Source: an uncultured Clostridia bacterium
GTDB taxonomy: Bacteria; Bacillota; Clostridia; Oscillospirales; Ruminococcaceae
Length of the DNA stretch: 64,000 nt
Assembly: GCA_947628655.1 (NCBI GenBank)
Contig: CANRAS010000009.1
Span: 1 to 64,000 of the forward strand
Reading direction: 5' to 3'
The notes beneath the pieces were generated by a model. The model made no database searches. It had not been told where the DNA came from and worked only from the letters and a program-made list of their open reading frames with translations. Of the stretch, positions 16,932 through 24,633 are shown in pieces. Made by a program: the position numbers and the translations under genes. The stretch's first letter is position 1. The number at the start of each line of letters is the position of its first letter.

Positions 16932-17360
16932 GAGTTTAAATACTTTCTTCGCGACGATAGTCCCGACGGTTCGGGCGATTACTCCCAAAGAGAACGCCAA
17001 AATCACCGCGAGCGCGAACCAGATAAGGAAATCGGGCTGGTTCACTCCGGGGAGTTCATCGGGCGCGGGCTTGTAAATAATCCGAGCCGTCACCGCCCCC
17101 GCTATCGGCACGGCGCACAGGCACGTCAGGAAAACTCCCGCGTTTACCGAATATTTGCGCTTATACGTTTCCACGAAAAATTTCACGGGGTAGCCCGCGA
17201 GATAAACAAATAAAGTCAGGATAGCGTACATTATCCACTCCGCGCCCGCGGGAAGTATAAACCCCGTCATAAGGAACAGGAAGTAGGTGAATGCCGTCGA
17301 AAAAGCGATCCAAGCCGTACCCGCCAAGACCAGCAAAATCATAGCCAAAGGTTTTTTCAT
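16929..17360 (-). CDS. Small four-helix membrane protein
   Basis: The 143-residue protein has four hydrophobic segments (about 5-30, 38-65, 75-95 and 112-135) with a basic YKRKYS loop. I recognise no family. Its own consensus promoter lies just upstream and moxR follows 49 bp downstream on the same strand, so it may be the membrane partner of this MoxR. Confidence 0.75.
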   Translation of the reverse strand: MKKPLAMILLVLAGTAWIAFSTAFTYFLFLMTGFILPAGAEWIMYAILTLFVYLAGYPVKFFVETYKRKYSVNAGVFLTCLCAVPIAGAVTARIIYKPAPDELPGVNQPDFLIWFALAVILAFSLGVIARTVGTIVAKKVFKL

Positions 17361-17410
17361 TTTTTAACACTCCTGCTGTTAGAAACACTTGATTTTATTA
17401 CTATACGTTT

Positions 17411-17439
17411 ATTATAACTCTTTTGTTGCTCTATGTCAA
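17411..17439 (-). promoter_or_regulatory. Sigma-A promoter of the membrane protein-moxR unit
   Basis: On the minus strand TTGACA (17434-17439) and TATAAT (17411-17416) are spaced by 17 bp, 50 nt before the ATG at 17360. Confidence 0.88.
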
Positions 17440-17454
17440 GGGGAGAATTTTAAA

Positions 17455-17698
17455 GAGGTCGAGCAATCCGCTGCGCGGATTGCCCTCAAACAGCAGGCGT
17501 AGCCTGCTGTTTGATAAGAGGTAAGCTGTTAGAAGTTAGAGGTTAGAGGTTAGAGGTTAGAGGTAAGAGGTAAGAACTGCGGGTAAAAGCGAAAACGCCT
17601 GCGGCAGCAGGCGCTTTCTTACTTCTTACTTCTTACTTCTTACTTCTTACTTCTTACTTCTTACCTCTAACCGCTTACCTCTAATCGCTTACTTCTTG
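17455..17698. repeat. Intergenic heptad/hairpin island 5 (clearest copy)
   Basis: The left part has two hairpins (GCAATCCGC/GCGGATTGC and AACAGCAGGC/GCCTGCTGTT). Then 17519-17577 is a run of TTAGAGG-like 7-mers on plus (a TAG or TAA in each). After a G+C-rich hairpin (about 17597-17613), 17617-17698 is a run of TTACTTC 7-mers, which are GAAGTAA on minus. The two tracts point toward each other. The right tract overlaps the last two codons and stop of the DUF4830 gene. Confidence 0.75.
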
Positions 17699-18135
17699 AC
17701 AAGAACCGTGGTCAGTCCGTCAGCCTCCGACGAGGAAATATCCGCGCCTATGATTTTGCCCTCGCATACTATCAGATTTACGCAAATCGGCACGGGGGAC
17801 GGCTCGCTGTAGTTGAGTATATCGTATGTGTACTTATACGCGTAGCACGAACGGTATTTCCGCAGGTCAAAGCCCTGCTCGCGCTGGAGCGCGTTGTATT
17901 GCTCGTATTCCTCGTCAAATTCGCCGGGAATGCGTATCTCCTTGATTTCGGTCGGCGCAATTCCGACGTCCCAGCCGAACGAGTTTATGTATTCTATCCG
18001 CTTTTCGGCAGTACTGCCGTCGGGACGCTCATCGTTATTCGCGGACAGCCTGAAAAATCCCCAAATGCCCGCCAGGAGCAACAGCGCGATACCTATTACC
18101 ACGGCAAGCCCCGAACGTTTACGTTTCTTTTCCAT
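17689..18135 (-). CDS. DUF4830 membrane-anchored protein
   Basis: Starting at ATG 18135 (RBS GGGAGGAG; the open frame back to 18231 lacks a better site) the protein has 148 residues: a basic tail, one membrane helix (about 9-28) and an extracytoplasmic domain with IEYINSFGWDV, IRIPGEFDEEYEQYNALQ and GFDLRKY, the DUF4830 pattern. The domain is common in Clostridia and has no assigned role. The last codons AAG AAG TAA are part of the heptad tract that follows. Probably monocistronic. Confidence 0.82.
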   Translation of the reverse strand: MEKKRKRSGLAVVIGIALLLLAGIWGFFRLSANNDERPDGSTAEKRIEYINSFGWDVGIAPTEIKEIRIPGEFDEEYEQYNALQREQGFDLRKYRSCYAYKYTYDILNYSEPSPVPICVNLIVCEGKIIGADISSSEADGLTTVLVKK

Positions 18136-18573
18136 TTTTTCTCCTCCCGAAAACTGTTTGTCCGTATAATCTATGCGCGGGTTTTCGGATATATTCCCGC
18201 GAGTTTTTTCACAAATGAGTTGAAATTCCATACATTAACTCAAAAAATCACACGTCAACTTCAACAAAATGCACAATATCTTGTTGTAATATCACCAAAA
18301 TATGCTATGTTTCTTTGTGCGAAATACCAAAAAATTGGCTCGGTCATTGAGTTCGCGCCGATTTGGGGGTGTTTTTTGTGCAAAATGACAATCAATCGCG
18401 GAAAATTTTAGTCTTGTTTTGTAAACGTTAGTGAAAATATATAAAGGAGTTATAAAAAGTTTGTTGGTTTAGGCTCTTTTATTTTTTGCTTGCTTTTGGT
18501 AGAATAGTATTAGCAAAAAATTATTGTGAACGGCGACGTTTGCAATTATGTTATTTTTTAGGAGGTATTCTAA
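18136..18573. other. Intergenic region between divergent genes
   Basis: This 438-bp gap separates the minus-strand DUF4830 gene from the plus-strand sugar ATPase. It is A+T-rich in the middle and holds no ORF that I trust. A TAGAAT-like -10 near 18500 and the strong RBS GGAGG before 18574 are the only signals seen for the ATPase; the length leaves room for a regulated leader. Confidence 0.5.
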
Positions 18574-19716
18574 ATGGCAAGTTTATCAGCAAGAGGTATT
18601 TACAAGCGCTACCCCGGCGGCGTAACCGCTGTATCGGACTTCACCATGAACATCAAGGACAAGGAGTTTATCGTATTTGTCGGACCTTCCGGCTGCGGTA
18701 AATCCACAACTCTCCGTATGATTGCGGGTCTTGAAGAGATTTCCGAGGGTGAACTTTACATCGGCGACCGTCTTGTAAACGACGTTGCTCCTAAGGACAG
18801 AGATATTGCGATGGTTTTCCAGAACTATGCTCTGTATCCGCATATGACTGTATTCGATAACATGGCGTTCGGTCTTAAACTTCGTAAAGTTCCGAAAGAT
18901 CAGATAAAGAAACTCGTTGAAGAGGCTGCTCAGATACTTGATATAGCTCACCTGCTCGACAGAAAGCCGAAGGCTTTGTCAGGCGGTCAAAGACAGCGTG
19001 TTGCGCTCGGACGTGCAATCGTCCGCGACCCTCAGGTATTCCTGCTTGACGAGCCGCTTTCCAACTTGGACGCAAAACTCCGTGCGCAGATGAGAACTGA
19101 GCTTGCTAAACTTCACAAGAAACTCGGCACAACGTTCATCTATGTAACGCACGACCAGACAGAGGCTATGACGATGGGTGACCGTATCGTTGTTATGAAA
19201 GACGGCTACATCCAGCAGATAGATTCTCCTATCAACCTTTATGATTCTCCGTGCAACAAGTTCGTTGCGGGCTTTATCGGCTCTCCTCAGATGAACTTCA
19301 TCGACGCTAAGCTGATTATGCAGGACGGCAAGTACACCGTAGAGTTCGGGTCTGAAGAAGGCAAGGGCGGACGCGGCAGAAAGTTCTATGTTGAACTTCC
19401 CGCGGCTAAGGCTGACTCTGACGCGCTGAAGTACTATGTTGACAAGCCCGTTGTTATGGGTATCCGTCCCGAAAATATCCACGACGAGGAGATGTACCTC
19501 TCCGCAGCTAAAACGGGTATTATCGAGGCTGATGTAGAAGTTACCGAAATGCTCGGTGCTGAAACGTTCCTTTACATCACATGTGAGGGCGTTCCGCTGA
19601 CTGCTCGTGTATCGCCCAGATGTTCCGCACGTCCCGGTGACACCGTAAAGCTGGCTATCGACCCGAACAAAATTCACCTGTTCGACAAGGACGACGAGCA
19701 TGCTCTGTTCAACTAA
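18574..19716 (+). CDS. msmX: MsmX/UgpC-type ATPase for sugar ABC importers
   Basis: The 380-residue protein has Walker A (GPSGCGKST), the Q-loop, signature [17 protein letters not shown], Walker B ([12 protein letters not shown]), the switch His in [15 protein letters not shown], and a C-terminal MOBE/TOBE regulatory domain (about 240-380). These ATPases energise many carbohydrate importers encoded elsewhere, and the gene stands alone here as usual. Its codon choice (CTT, GCT, CGT) is more biased than in neighbours, which suggests high expression. In this genome it probably serves cellodextrin and other oligosaccharide importers that feed the GH94/GH5 enzymes. Confidence 0.96.
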   Translation: MASLSARGIYKRYPGGVTAVSDFTMNIKDKEFIVFVGPSGCGKSTTLRMIAGLEEISEGELYIGDRLVNDVAPKDRDIAMVFQNYALYPHMTVFDNMAFGLKLRKVPKDQIKKLVEEAAQILDIAHLLDRKPKALSGGQRQRVALGRAIVRDPQVFLLDEPLSNLDAKLRAQMRTELAKLHKKLGTTFIYVTHDQTEAMTMGDRIVVMKDGYIQQIDSPINLYDSPCNKFVAGFIGSPQMNFIDAKLIMQDGKYTVEFGSEEGKGGRGRKFYVELPAAKADSDALKYYVDKPVVMGIRPENIHDEEMYLSAAKTGIIEADVEVTEMLGAETFLYITCEGVPLTARVSPRCSARPGDTVKLAIDPNKIHLFDKDDEHALFN

Positions 19717-19748
19717 TCTAAGTTGATTAACGAAAATTAAACAGCGTT

Positions 19749-19777
19749 CGGCGCGGTTAATACCGCGCCGAATTTTT
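19749..19777 (+). terminator. Terminator of the sugar ATPase gene
   Basis: A 9-bp stem CGGCGCGGT/ACCGCGCCG with a 4-nt loop is followed by AATTTTT. Confidence 0.85.
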
Positions 19778-19836
19778 GCGGGAAATAAAGCAAGCGCTTG
19801 ACTGTAATGCAAACACACATTTAAAACAACTTCCAA

Positions 19837-19867
19837 AGAGCGGAACCCTCCGCTCTATTTGTTTTTT
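19837..19867 (+). terminator. Second terminator-like hairpin before the lipoprotein gene
   Basis: An 8-bp stem AGAGCGGA/TCCGCTCT with ACCC loop is followed by ATTTGTTTTTT. It lies 60 bp after the first terminator and may be a backup. Confidence 0.75.
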
Positions 19868-19887
19868 GCCAAATCCTGGAAAATTAC

Positions 19888-19916
19888 TTGACTTCAACGC
19901 AAAATTGTTGTATAAT
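19888..19916 (+). promoter_or_regulatory. Sigma-A promoter of the transglutaminase-like lipoprotein operon
   Basis: TTGACT (19888-19893) and TATAAT (19911-19916) are separated by 17 bp. Confidence 0.88.
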
Positions 19917-19975
19917 TATTAGAGGTCGGCGCGTTTCGGCGCGCCGACGCGGTTTATGCAATGGGGGAGATTTTA

Positions 19976-21205
19976 ATGTTAAATGCTAAAAGGAAAATAA
20001 TAGTTTCGGCTTGCGCCGCGGTAATATTGCTTTCGGGTTGTGCTTCAAAGGAAAATCCCGCGTCATCGGTCGGGAGTTCATCTTCCGCGACCGAGGTAAA
20101 CAGCACGGCAAGTTCCGTTTCGTCCAAAAGTTCCTCGCGGACAAGCACGGCTATTTCGTCAGCAAGCGGGTCAACAAGTACGTCAACAGACAGTTCGGAA
20201 AGCGTTTCAACCGCTGAAAGTTCCGCGCCTGTTTCTACAACCTCCGAAACCTCCGAAACGCCCGCGCCGAACGTAAGCGACGAGAACACTATCGTCTATA
20301 CACACGACCCGAAAAACTACTGTTCGGTAACGTTTGACGGCTTGACCGTGACGGTTCGGTTTAAAAAGGACAGCAACGCTGTTGTCAATCTCGCGGAGGA
20401 ATACCCGACGTTTACCGTGAATAAGTATGAGGACGGCGATTTTAAGGTTTACGAACTCACATCGGACTTTTCAACGTTCGCGACGACAAGCGGATTATTC
20501 TACATAGTTGACGCAAACGGCTACTGGACGAATTTCCATTTGGATCTGTCGAACGGAGAAATAAAGTTCCCCGATATTTCCGCTGTTGTGGAGAACAACA
20601 GAAACGTTGTAAATTCCGCGACAGACGCGTCTGTCGGCAAGGTTTTGTCATACATTACCCGCGACGGAAAACGGGACAACGCCCGGAAAGTTCTCAATGA
20701 AATAAAAGAACTGTCCGATAAGATATGCGCGGGAATTGACGATGATTATGAAAAACTACGCGCAATAGCGAATTGGACTTCCGCGAACATCTACTACGAC
20801 CACCCCGCCTATAACGAGGGTATACCGCAGGAATGTCTTTCGCTTGAATATATGCTCGACAACAAATCAAGCGTGTGCGGCGGGTACTCGAATATGACTT
20901 CTGCGCTGTGCGCCGCGCAGGGTATATGCGTTCTGAACATCGCGGGAAATGGTCTGCTTTACGGGAACACGTTTTTAAGCAATATGCAGGGCGAATTTCA
21001 CGAGTGGGACGTTGCTGAGATAGACGGCAGACAGATAATCGTTGACGCGGGCTGGGACTCGCACAATTCGTACCAGACGGATATGCAGTTTTACAGTGAT
21101 GCAATAAGCTATGATTATTTTGACATAGGCGAGGAAATGTTCGCGCTTGAACACAAGGCAAAATCTGCCGAATACAGGGATTATTGGGCGGTTTTGGAGG
21201 ACTGA
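19976..21205 (+). CDS. Transglutaminase-like lipoprotein
   Basis: The start is ATG 19976, placed 6 nt after GGGGGAG; an ATG at 19961 overlaps that RBS. The 409-residue product has a lipobox (ILLSGC), a Ser/Thr-rich linker (about 25-95), a beta domain, and a C-terminal transglutaminase-like domain with Cys301 (SVCGGYSNM), His342 (FHEWDVAEID) and Asp357 (IIVDAGWDS). The intact triad suggests activity on surface proteins or the cell wall, as peptidase or cross-linker. The PHP phosphatase gene starts 3 bp after its stop. Confidence 0.92.
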   Translation: MLNAKRKIIVSACAAVILLSGCASKENPASSVGSSSSATEVNSTASSVSSKSSSRTSTAISSASGSTSTSTDSSESVSTAESSAPVSTTSETSETPAPNVSDENTIVYTHDPKNYCSVTFDGLTVTVRFKKDSNAVVNLAEEYPTFTVNKYEDGDFKVYELTSDFSTFATTSGLFYIVDANGYWTNFHLDLSNGEIKFPDISAVVENNRNVVNSATDASVGKVLSYITRDGKRDNARKVLNEIKELSDKICAGIDDDYEKLRAIANWTSANIYYDHPAYNEGIPQECLSLEYMLDNKSSVCGGYSNMTSALCAAQGICVLNIAGNGLLYGNTFLSNMQGEFHEWDVAEIDGRQIIVDAGWDSHNSYQTDMQFYSDAISYDYFDIGEEMFALEHKAKSAEYRDYWAVLED

Positions 21206-21207
21206 TT

Positions 21208-21999
21208 ATGATTTTTGCGGACTTGCATACACATTCGAGTTTTTCAAGCGACAGCGACGAACCATTGCGCGCTATGGCTGAAACGGCAGTTGAAAAGGGA
21301 CTGAAAACGCTTTGCTTTACCGAACATCAGGACTTTGACTATCCGCAGGCGGGAGAGTTTATGCTTGACGTTCCCGCGTACCGCGCGGAATATCTGAAAG
21401 CCCGTGACGAGTTCGCGGGGAAAATTGAACTGCTGTTCGGCGTGGAGTTAGGACTGCTGTCATATATGCCCGACACATTGCGCAAATTTGCGAAAAGCGC
21501 GGAGTTCGACTTCATAATCGGCTCACTTCACCAAATAGACGGGCTTGACCCGTACTATCCCGAATACTTCGAGAAAATGGGCGGAAAAAACGGCGTGGCG
21601 CGTTTCTTTGAGGAAATGCTCGCGTCCGTCAAGGCGTTTGATGATTACGACGTTTTAGGGCATTTCGATTACATCGTGCGCTATTCTCCCGAACGGGGCT
21701 ATTCCCCGCTTGACTTCCGCGAAGTGACAGACGAGATACTTAAAACCGTAATAGCGGGCGGAAAGGGCATTGAGATAAACAGCAAGGGCGTGAAATCGCT
21801 CGGTTATCCGCACCCGCACCCGTTTGTTCTGGAGCGTTACAAGGAACTTGGCGGCGAGATAATCACGATCGGTTCGGACGCTCACAATAAGGACGGAATA
21901 GCCGACGATTTTGACAGAGCGGAGCAGGCTTTGAAAAACGCGGGCTTTGAGTACTACGCCGTATTCCGCGAGCGTATGCCGTGGTTTGAAAGGGTCTAA
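21208..21999 (+). CDS. PHP-domain phosphatase, histidinol-phosphatase type
   Basis: Starting at ATG 21208 (RBS GGAGG) the protein has 263 residues and opens with the PHP motif DLHTHSSFSSDS; later metal ligands occur in FTEHQDF, GSLHQI, LGHFDYIVR and IGSDAHN. Such HisJ/HisK-type enzymes remove phosphate from histidinol phosphate, but many relatives act on other substrates. No his genes are adjacent, so the exact substrate is open. It is co-transcribed with the transglutaminase-like lipoprotein and followed by a strong terminator. Confidence 0.9.
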   Translation: MIFADLHTHSSFSSDSDEPLRAMAETAVEKGLKTLCFTEHQDFDYPQAGEFMLDVPAYRAEYLKARDEFAGKIELLFGVELGLLSYMPDTLRKFAKSAEFDFIIGSLHQIDGLDPYYPEYFEKMGGKNGVARFFEEMLASVKAFDDYDVLGHFDYIVRYSPERGYSPLDFREVTDEILKTVIAGGKGIEINSKGVKSLGYPHPHPFVLERYKELGGEIITIGSDAHNKDGIADDFDRAEQALKNAGFEYYAVFRERMPWFERV

Positions 22000-22008
22000 T
22001 ATTTTTAC

Positions 22009-22050
22009 AAGCCATTCCCCGCCGAACGCGGGGAATGGCTTTATTTTATA
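22009..22050 (+). terminator. Terminator after the PHP phosphatase
   Basis: A 14-bp stem (AAGCCATTCCCCGC paired with GCGGGGAATGGCTT) is followed by TATTTTAT. A second perfect hairpin GTTCTCCCCGCC/GGCGGGGAGAAC at about 22064-22090 follows. Confidence 0.88.
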
Positions 22051-22279
22051 AAAACAGTTCGCGTTCTCCCCGCCTTCGGCGGGGAGAACGCTTAATTACT
22101 TTGCACCCAACACTATATAAATGTAATCTGTTAAAGGCGGGGGTAATGAAATGCAATTACTTTCTCTTGCGGAAAACAACTATAACTGCGTTTGCCGTAA
22201 CGTCTGTTTAATTGAGAGTAACCTTGCGAACATTCCCGTATACTCAATATAAAATTTATGAACAGTTGGGGATTTGTTT

Positions 22280-22307
22280 TGACATTATAATGAACATTAT
22301 ATTGTTA
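22280..22307. promoter_or_regulatory. Upstream copy of a 28-bp palindrome
   Basis: The arms TGACATTATAATG and CATTATATTGTTA are near-perfect inverted copies around AA. It lies 57 bp before the -35 of the MaoC/SDR promoter and repeats the 22432-22459 palindrome. Confidence 0.7.
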
Positions 22308-22364
22308 TCGAAAAGGGCACGAAACCGCTTGAACATTAAGAGTATTAACGAAACAAAAAAATAC

Positions 22365-22393
22365 TTGACAAAAATTATTCTGTATGATATAAT
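22365..22393 (+). promoter_or_regulatory. Sigma-A promoter of the MaoC/SDR pair
   Basis: TTGACA (22365-22370) and TATAAT (22388-22393) have a 17-bp spacer. The start of transcription near 22400 leaves a leader of about 74 nt that contains the second palindrome. Confidence 0.88.
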
Positions 22394-22431
22394 AAAAAAT
22401 GGCATTGGAATAAAGAATTTTTAAAAATAAA

Positions 22432-22459
22432 TGACACTATAATGTTCATTATTGTGTCA
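22432..22459. promoter_or_regulatory. Downstream copy of the 28-bp palindrome
   Basis: TGACACTATAATG and CATTATTGTGTCA pair with one mismatch around TT. It ends 14 bp before the ATG and just before the RBS AAAGGGAG. As DNA it could bind a dimeric repressor; as RNA it would sequester the region just upstream of the RBS. Confidence 0.7.
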
Positions 22460-22473
22460 AAAAGGGAGAACAC

Positions 22474-22896
22474 ATGAACGATTTTAAGTTTTCCGATTTA
22501 TACATCGGAATGAAAGCTGAATTTACAGTCAATATTACTGAAAGTATGATTGACGATTTTACGCGGCTTACAGGCGACATCAATCCTCTGCACACAGATA
22601 ATGAATTTGCCGCGTCTAAAGGATACCCGAAAAGAGTGGCTTACGGTATGCTCACGGCGTCGTTTTATTCTACGCTGGCGGGGGTTTATATTCCCGGAAA
22701 GAACTGCTTGCTTATGGAAGTAGACGCAAATTTCACTTCGCCCGTATATGCAGGAGATACGCTGACAATAAGCGGTGAAATTATCGCGCTTGACAGTAGA
22801 GTAAATAGTTTGCGGATAAAAGCAAGGGTAAAAAATCAGGACGGCAAAACCGTTTCAAGAGCAAATATATTGGGAGGAGTACTCGATGAAGAATAA
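22474..22896 (+). CDS. MaoC-like (R)-specific enoyl-CoA hydratase/dehydratase
   Basis: The 140-residue hot-dog protein shows the MaoC signature: FTRLTGDINPLHTDNEFA with the catalytic Asp/His pair, then VAYGMLTASFYSTLAG and PVYAGDTLTISGEI. It would hydrate or dehydrate an acyl thioester. It overlaps the SDR gene by 11 bp, so the two are coupled and may catalyse consecutive beta-oxidation-like or fatty-acyl steps. The pair looks more A+T-rich than its surroundings, a hint of transfer. Confidence 0.92.
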   Translation: MNDFKFSDLYIGMKAEFTVNITESMIDDFTRLTGDINPLHTDNEFAASKGYPKRVAYGMLTASFYSTLAGVYIPGKNCLLMEVDANFTSPVYAGDTLTISGEIIALDSRVNSLRIKARVKNQDGKTVSRANILGGVLDEE

Positions 22897-23617
22897 TCTT
22901 TTGGTGCTTGGCGCGTCGTCTGATATTGCAACAGCAATTCTGCCGCGCATTGCGGGAAACTATGATAACATTTACGCCCATTATCATAGCGCGTCGGATA
23001 AACTGATGAAAATTAAAGAAAGCTGTCCGTGCAATATTAAACTTATTCAGTCTGATTTTAACGACGAGGAGGACACCAAACGCGCAATTGATGAAGTTGT
23101 TTCGGACAATGTTGAAATAACGCATATTCTTCACTGCCCCTCGGCAAGATTACAGAATAAGCGTTTCAAGGAATGTGACTGGAATGATTATGGGGTTATG
23201 CTGAACACACAATTAAGGTCGCTGTTTTATGCGGCGAACGCTTTTTTACCGTCAATGGCAAAAAAGAAATACGGCAAGGTGGTTGTGATTATTTCTTCAT
23301 ACAGTTACGGTACGCCGCCCGCGTTTATAAGCCCTTATGTTACCGCAAAATATGCGCAGTTGGGATTTGTAAAAAGTCTTGCAAAGGAATATGCGGGAAA
23401 ATCCGTGCAAATCAACGCGGTGTCGCCAAGTATGATGGAAACGAAATTTTTATCGAACATACCGTCGATTATTGCCGAACAAAGCGCCGCGTCAAATCCG
23501 CTTAAAAGAAACGCGACAGCAGATGATGTGCTGCCTGTAATAGAACTGCTGTTATCAGATGCCAGCGGGTTCATTACGGGGCAGAACATTTTGATAAGCG
23601 GCGGCGAAATAATTTGA
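22886..23617 (+). CDS. Short-chain dehydrogenase/reductase (FabG-like)
   Basis: The 243-residue Rossmann protein has GASSDIATAI (a variant of the TGxxxGxG nucleotide motif), IISSYSYG with the catalytic Ser, and SPYVTAKYA with the Y-x3-K pair; the C-terminus SGFITGQNILISGGEII is typical. It is probably an NADPH-dependent 3-oxoacyl reductase working with the coupled MaoC protein. The substrate could be a thioester or a sugar, and no acyl-carrier or polysaccharide genes are nearby. A bidirectional terminator follows. Confidence 0.92.
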   Translation: MKNNLLVLGASSDIATAILPRIAGNYDNIYAHYHSASDKLMKIKESCPCNIKLIQSDFNDEEDTKRAIDEVVSDNVEITHILHCPSARLQNKRFKECDWNDYGVMLNTQLRSLFYAANAFLPSMAKKKYGKVVVIISSYSYGTPPAFISPYVTAKYAQLGFVKSLAKEYAGKSVQINAVSPSMMETKFLSNIPSIIAEQSAASNPLKRNATADDVLPVIELLLSDASGFITGQNILISGGEII

Positions 23618-23703
23618 TTGTTCGTCAAAAAAATGCCCCCTATCCGCACTTCCCTGCCGCTGATTAGCCTTTAAAAAGAATGTACAGTCAATTGAGAGAA
23701 AAT

Positions 23704-23738
23704 AAAACGTCCCAAAATCATTTGGGACGTTTTCTTTG
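23704..23738. terminator. Bidirectional terminator between SDR and tRNA-Ser
   Basis: A 13-bp stem (AAAACGTCCCAAA / TTTGGGACGTTTT) with loop ATCA serves both the plus-strand SDR gene and the minus-strand tRNA gene. Confidence 0.88.
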
Positions 23739-23752
23739 ACGGTCGTGCCGAT

Positions 23753-23842
23753 TGGCGGAGAAAGAGGGATTTGAACCCTCGCGCCGGTTTCCCGACCTAC
23801 TCCCTTAGCAGGGGAGCCCCTTCACCACTTGGGTATTTCTCC
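23753..23842 (-). tRNA. tRNA-Ser (anticodon GCT), CCA encoded
   Basis: The minus strand folds into a class II tRNA: acceptor GGAGAAA/TTTCTCC, anticodon stem CTCCC/GGGAG with loop CTGCTAA (anticodon GCT, reading AGY), a long variable arm, and T-loop GGTTCAAATCC. A G discriminator and CCA (23753-23755) are encoded. No integrase or att duplication was seen beside it. Confidence 0.95.
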
Positions 23843-24024
23843 ATGGTGAAAACACGATATTAGCCGACGATTTCATCGACTTTTCTATTATATCACAAAA
23901 AAACCGATTTGTCAAGGGCTTTTTAAAGGTTTTTTGCCTGTTTTGAAATTCCGTGAAATTCCCGATTACGGCGCGGTTTCACGGGCGCAAAAACAAATTT
24001 TTCATCATTTTCACATTATAGAGG

Positions 24025-24053
24025 TTGAATTATTTAGAAATATGTGGTATAAT
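24025..24053 (+). promoter_or_regulatory. Sigma-A promoter upstream of the 187-bp repeats
   Basis: TTGAAT (24025-24030) and TATAAT (24048-24053) have a 17-bp spacer. If it serves the RING-like gene at 24634, the leader of about 570 nt includes all the tandem repeats. A 14-codon ORF (24069-24113) follows it. Confidence 0.75.
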
Positions 24054-24113
24054 TAAAATGTATATATATGAAACGGCGTTTTTATGGGGAAACTGTTCTG
24101 CGCTCGTGGTAAA

Positions 24114-24300
24114 CTCGCGGATAGCGAAAGAATAAGGCGCGAATTTCCCCGCGCGGTACTCCGCGCCGTGGAAGTGGCGTTCAATAAGCAAACGCATAAG
24201 CGGATAAAGCGCAAACCGCGCCGTTGGACAATTGCTAAAAAGCAACCGCGCACCTATAACGCGAACTACCCGCGAGAACGCGTTTCACACCGTGAGCAAC
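24114..24300 (+). repeat. 187-bp tandem repeat, unit 1
   Basis: It begins CTCGCGGATAG and ends GTGAGCAAC. It matches unit 2 along its full length with roughly a dozen substitutions and no indels. Confidence 0.93.
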
Positions 24301-24487
24301 CTCGCGGAAAGTAAAAGGGCAAGGCGCGAATTATCCCGCGCGGTACTCCGCGCCGTGGGAGTGGCGTTCAATAAGCAAACGCATAAGCGGATAAAGCGCA
24401 AACTGCGCTGTTGGGCAATTGCTAAAAAGCAACCGCGTACCTATAACGCGAACTTCCCGCGAGAACGCGTTTCACACCGTGAGCAAC
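24301..24487 (+). repeat. 187-bp tandem repeat, unit 2
   Basis: Head-to-tail copy of unit 1, starting CTCGCGGAAAG. Because 187 is not a multiple of 3, the open frames through units 1 and 2 fall in different phases. Confidence 0.93.
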
Positions 24488-24607
24488 CTCGCGGAAAGTG
24501 AAAAGGGCAAAGCACGAATTATCCCGCGCCGTGGGTGTATTATTGATAAGCAAACGCATAAGAGCGCGAATTTCCCATAAGCAGAACATATTTTGCTCCG
24601 CGGTAAC
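24488..24607 (+). repeat. Tandem repeat, unit 3 (internally deleted, 120 bp)
   Basis: The first 40 bp or so follow unit 2, then parts are missing or diverged. A fourth CTCGCGG start (24608) leads directly into the RBS and ATG of the RING-like gene. Confidence 0.8.
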
Positions 24608-24633
24608 CTCGCGGATAGTGAAAGGATAAAACA

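Noticed and set aside
17519..17698. CRISPR array
   Set aside because: Units are only 7 bp and contiguous, with no spacers and no cas genes.
22212..22424. 70-codon ORF upstream of the MaoC gene
   Set aside because: It overlaps the first palindrome and the promoter, lacks an RBS and has no recognisable content.
23753..23842. tRNA-Ser as attachment site of an integrated element
   Set aside because: No integrase, excisionase or duplicated tRNA 3' end was found around it; the MaoC/SDR pair lies on the other side of a terminator.
24084..24501. Two overlapping basic ORFs of 76 and 89 codons within the tandem repeats
   Set aside because: They run through the 187-bp units in different phases, differences between units are mostly non-synonymous, and neither has a convincing RBS.
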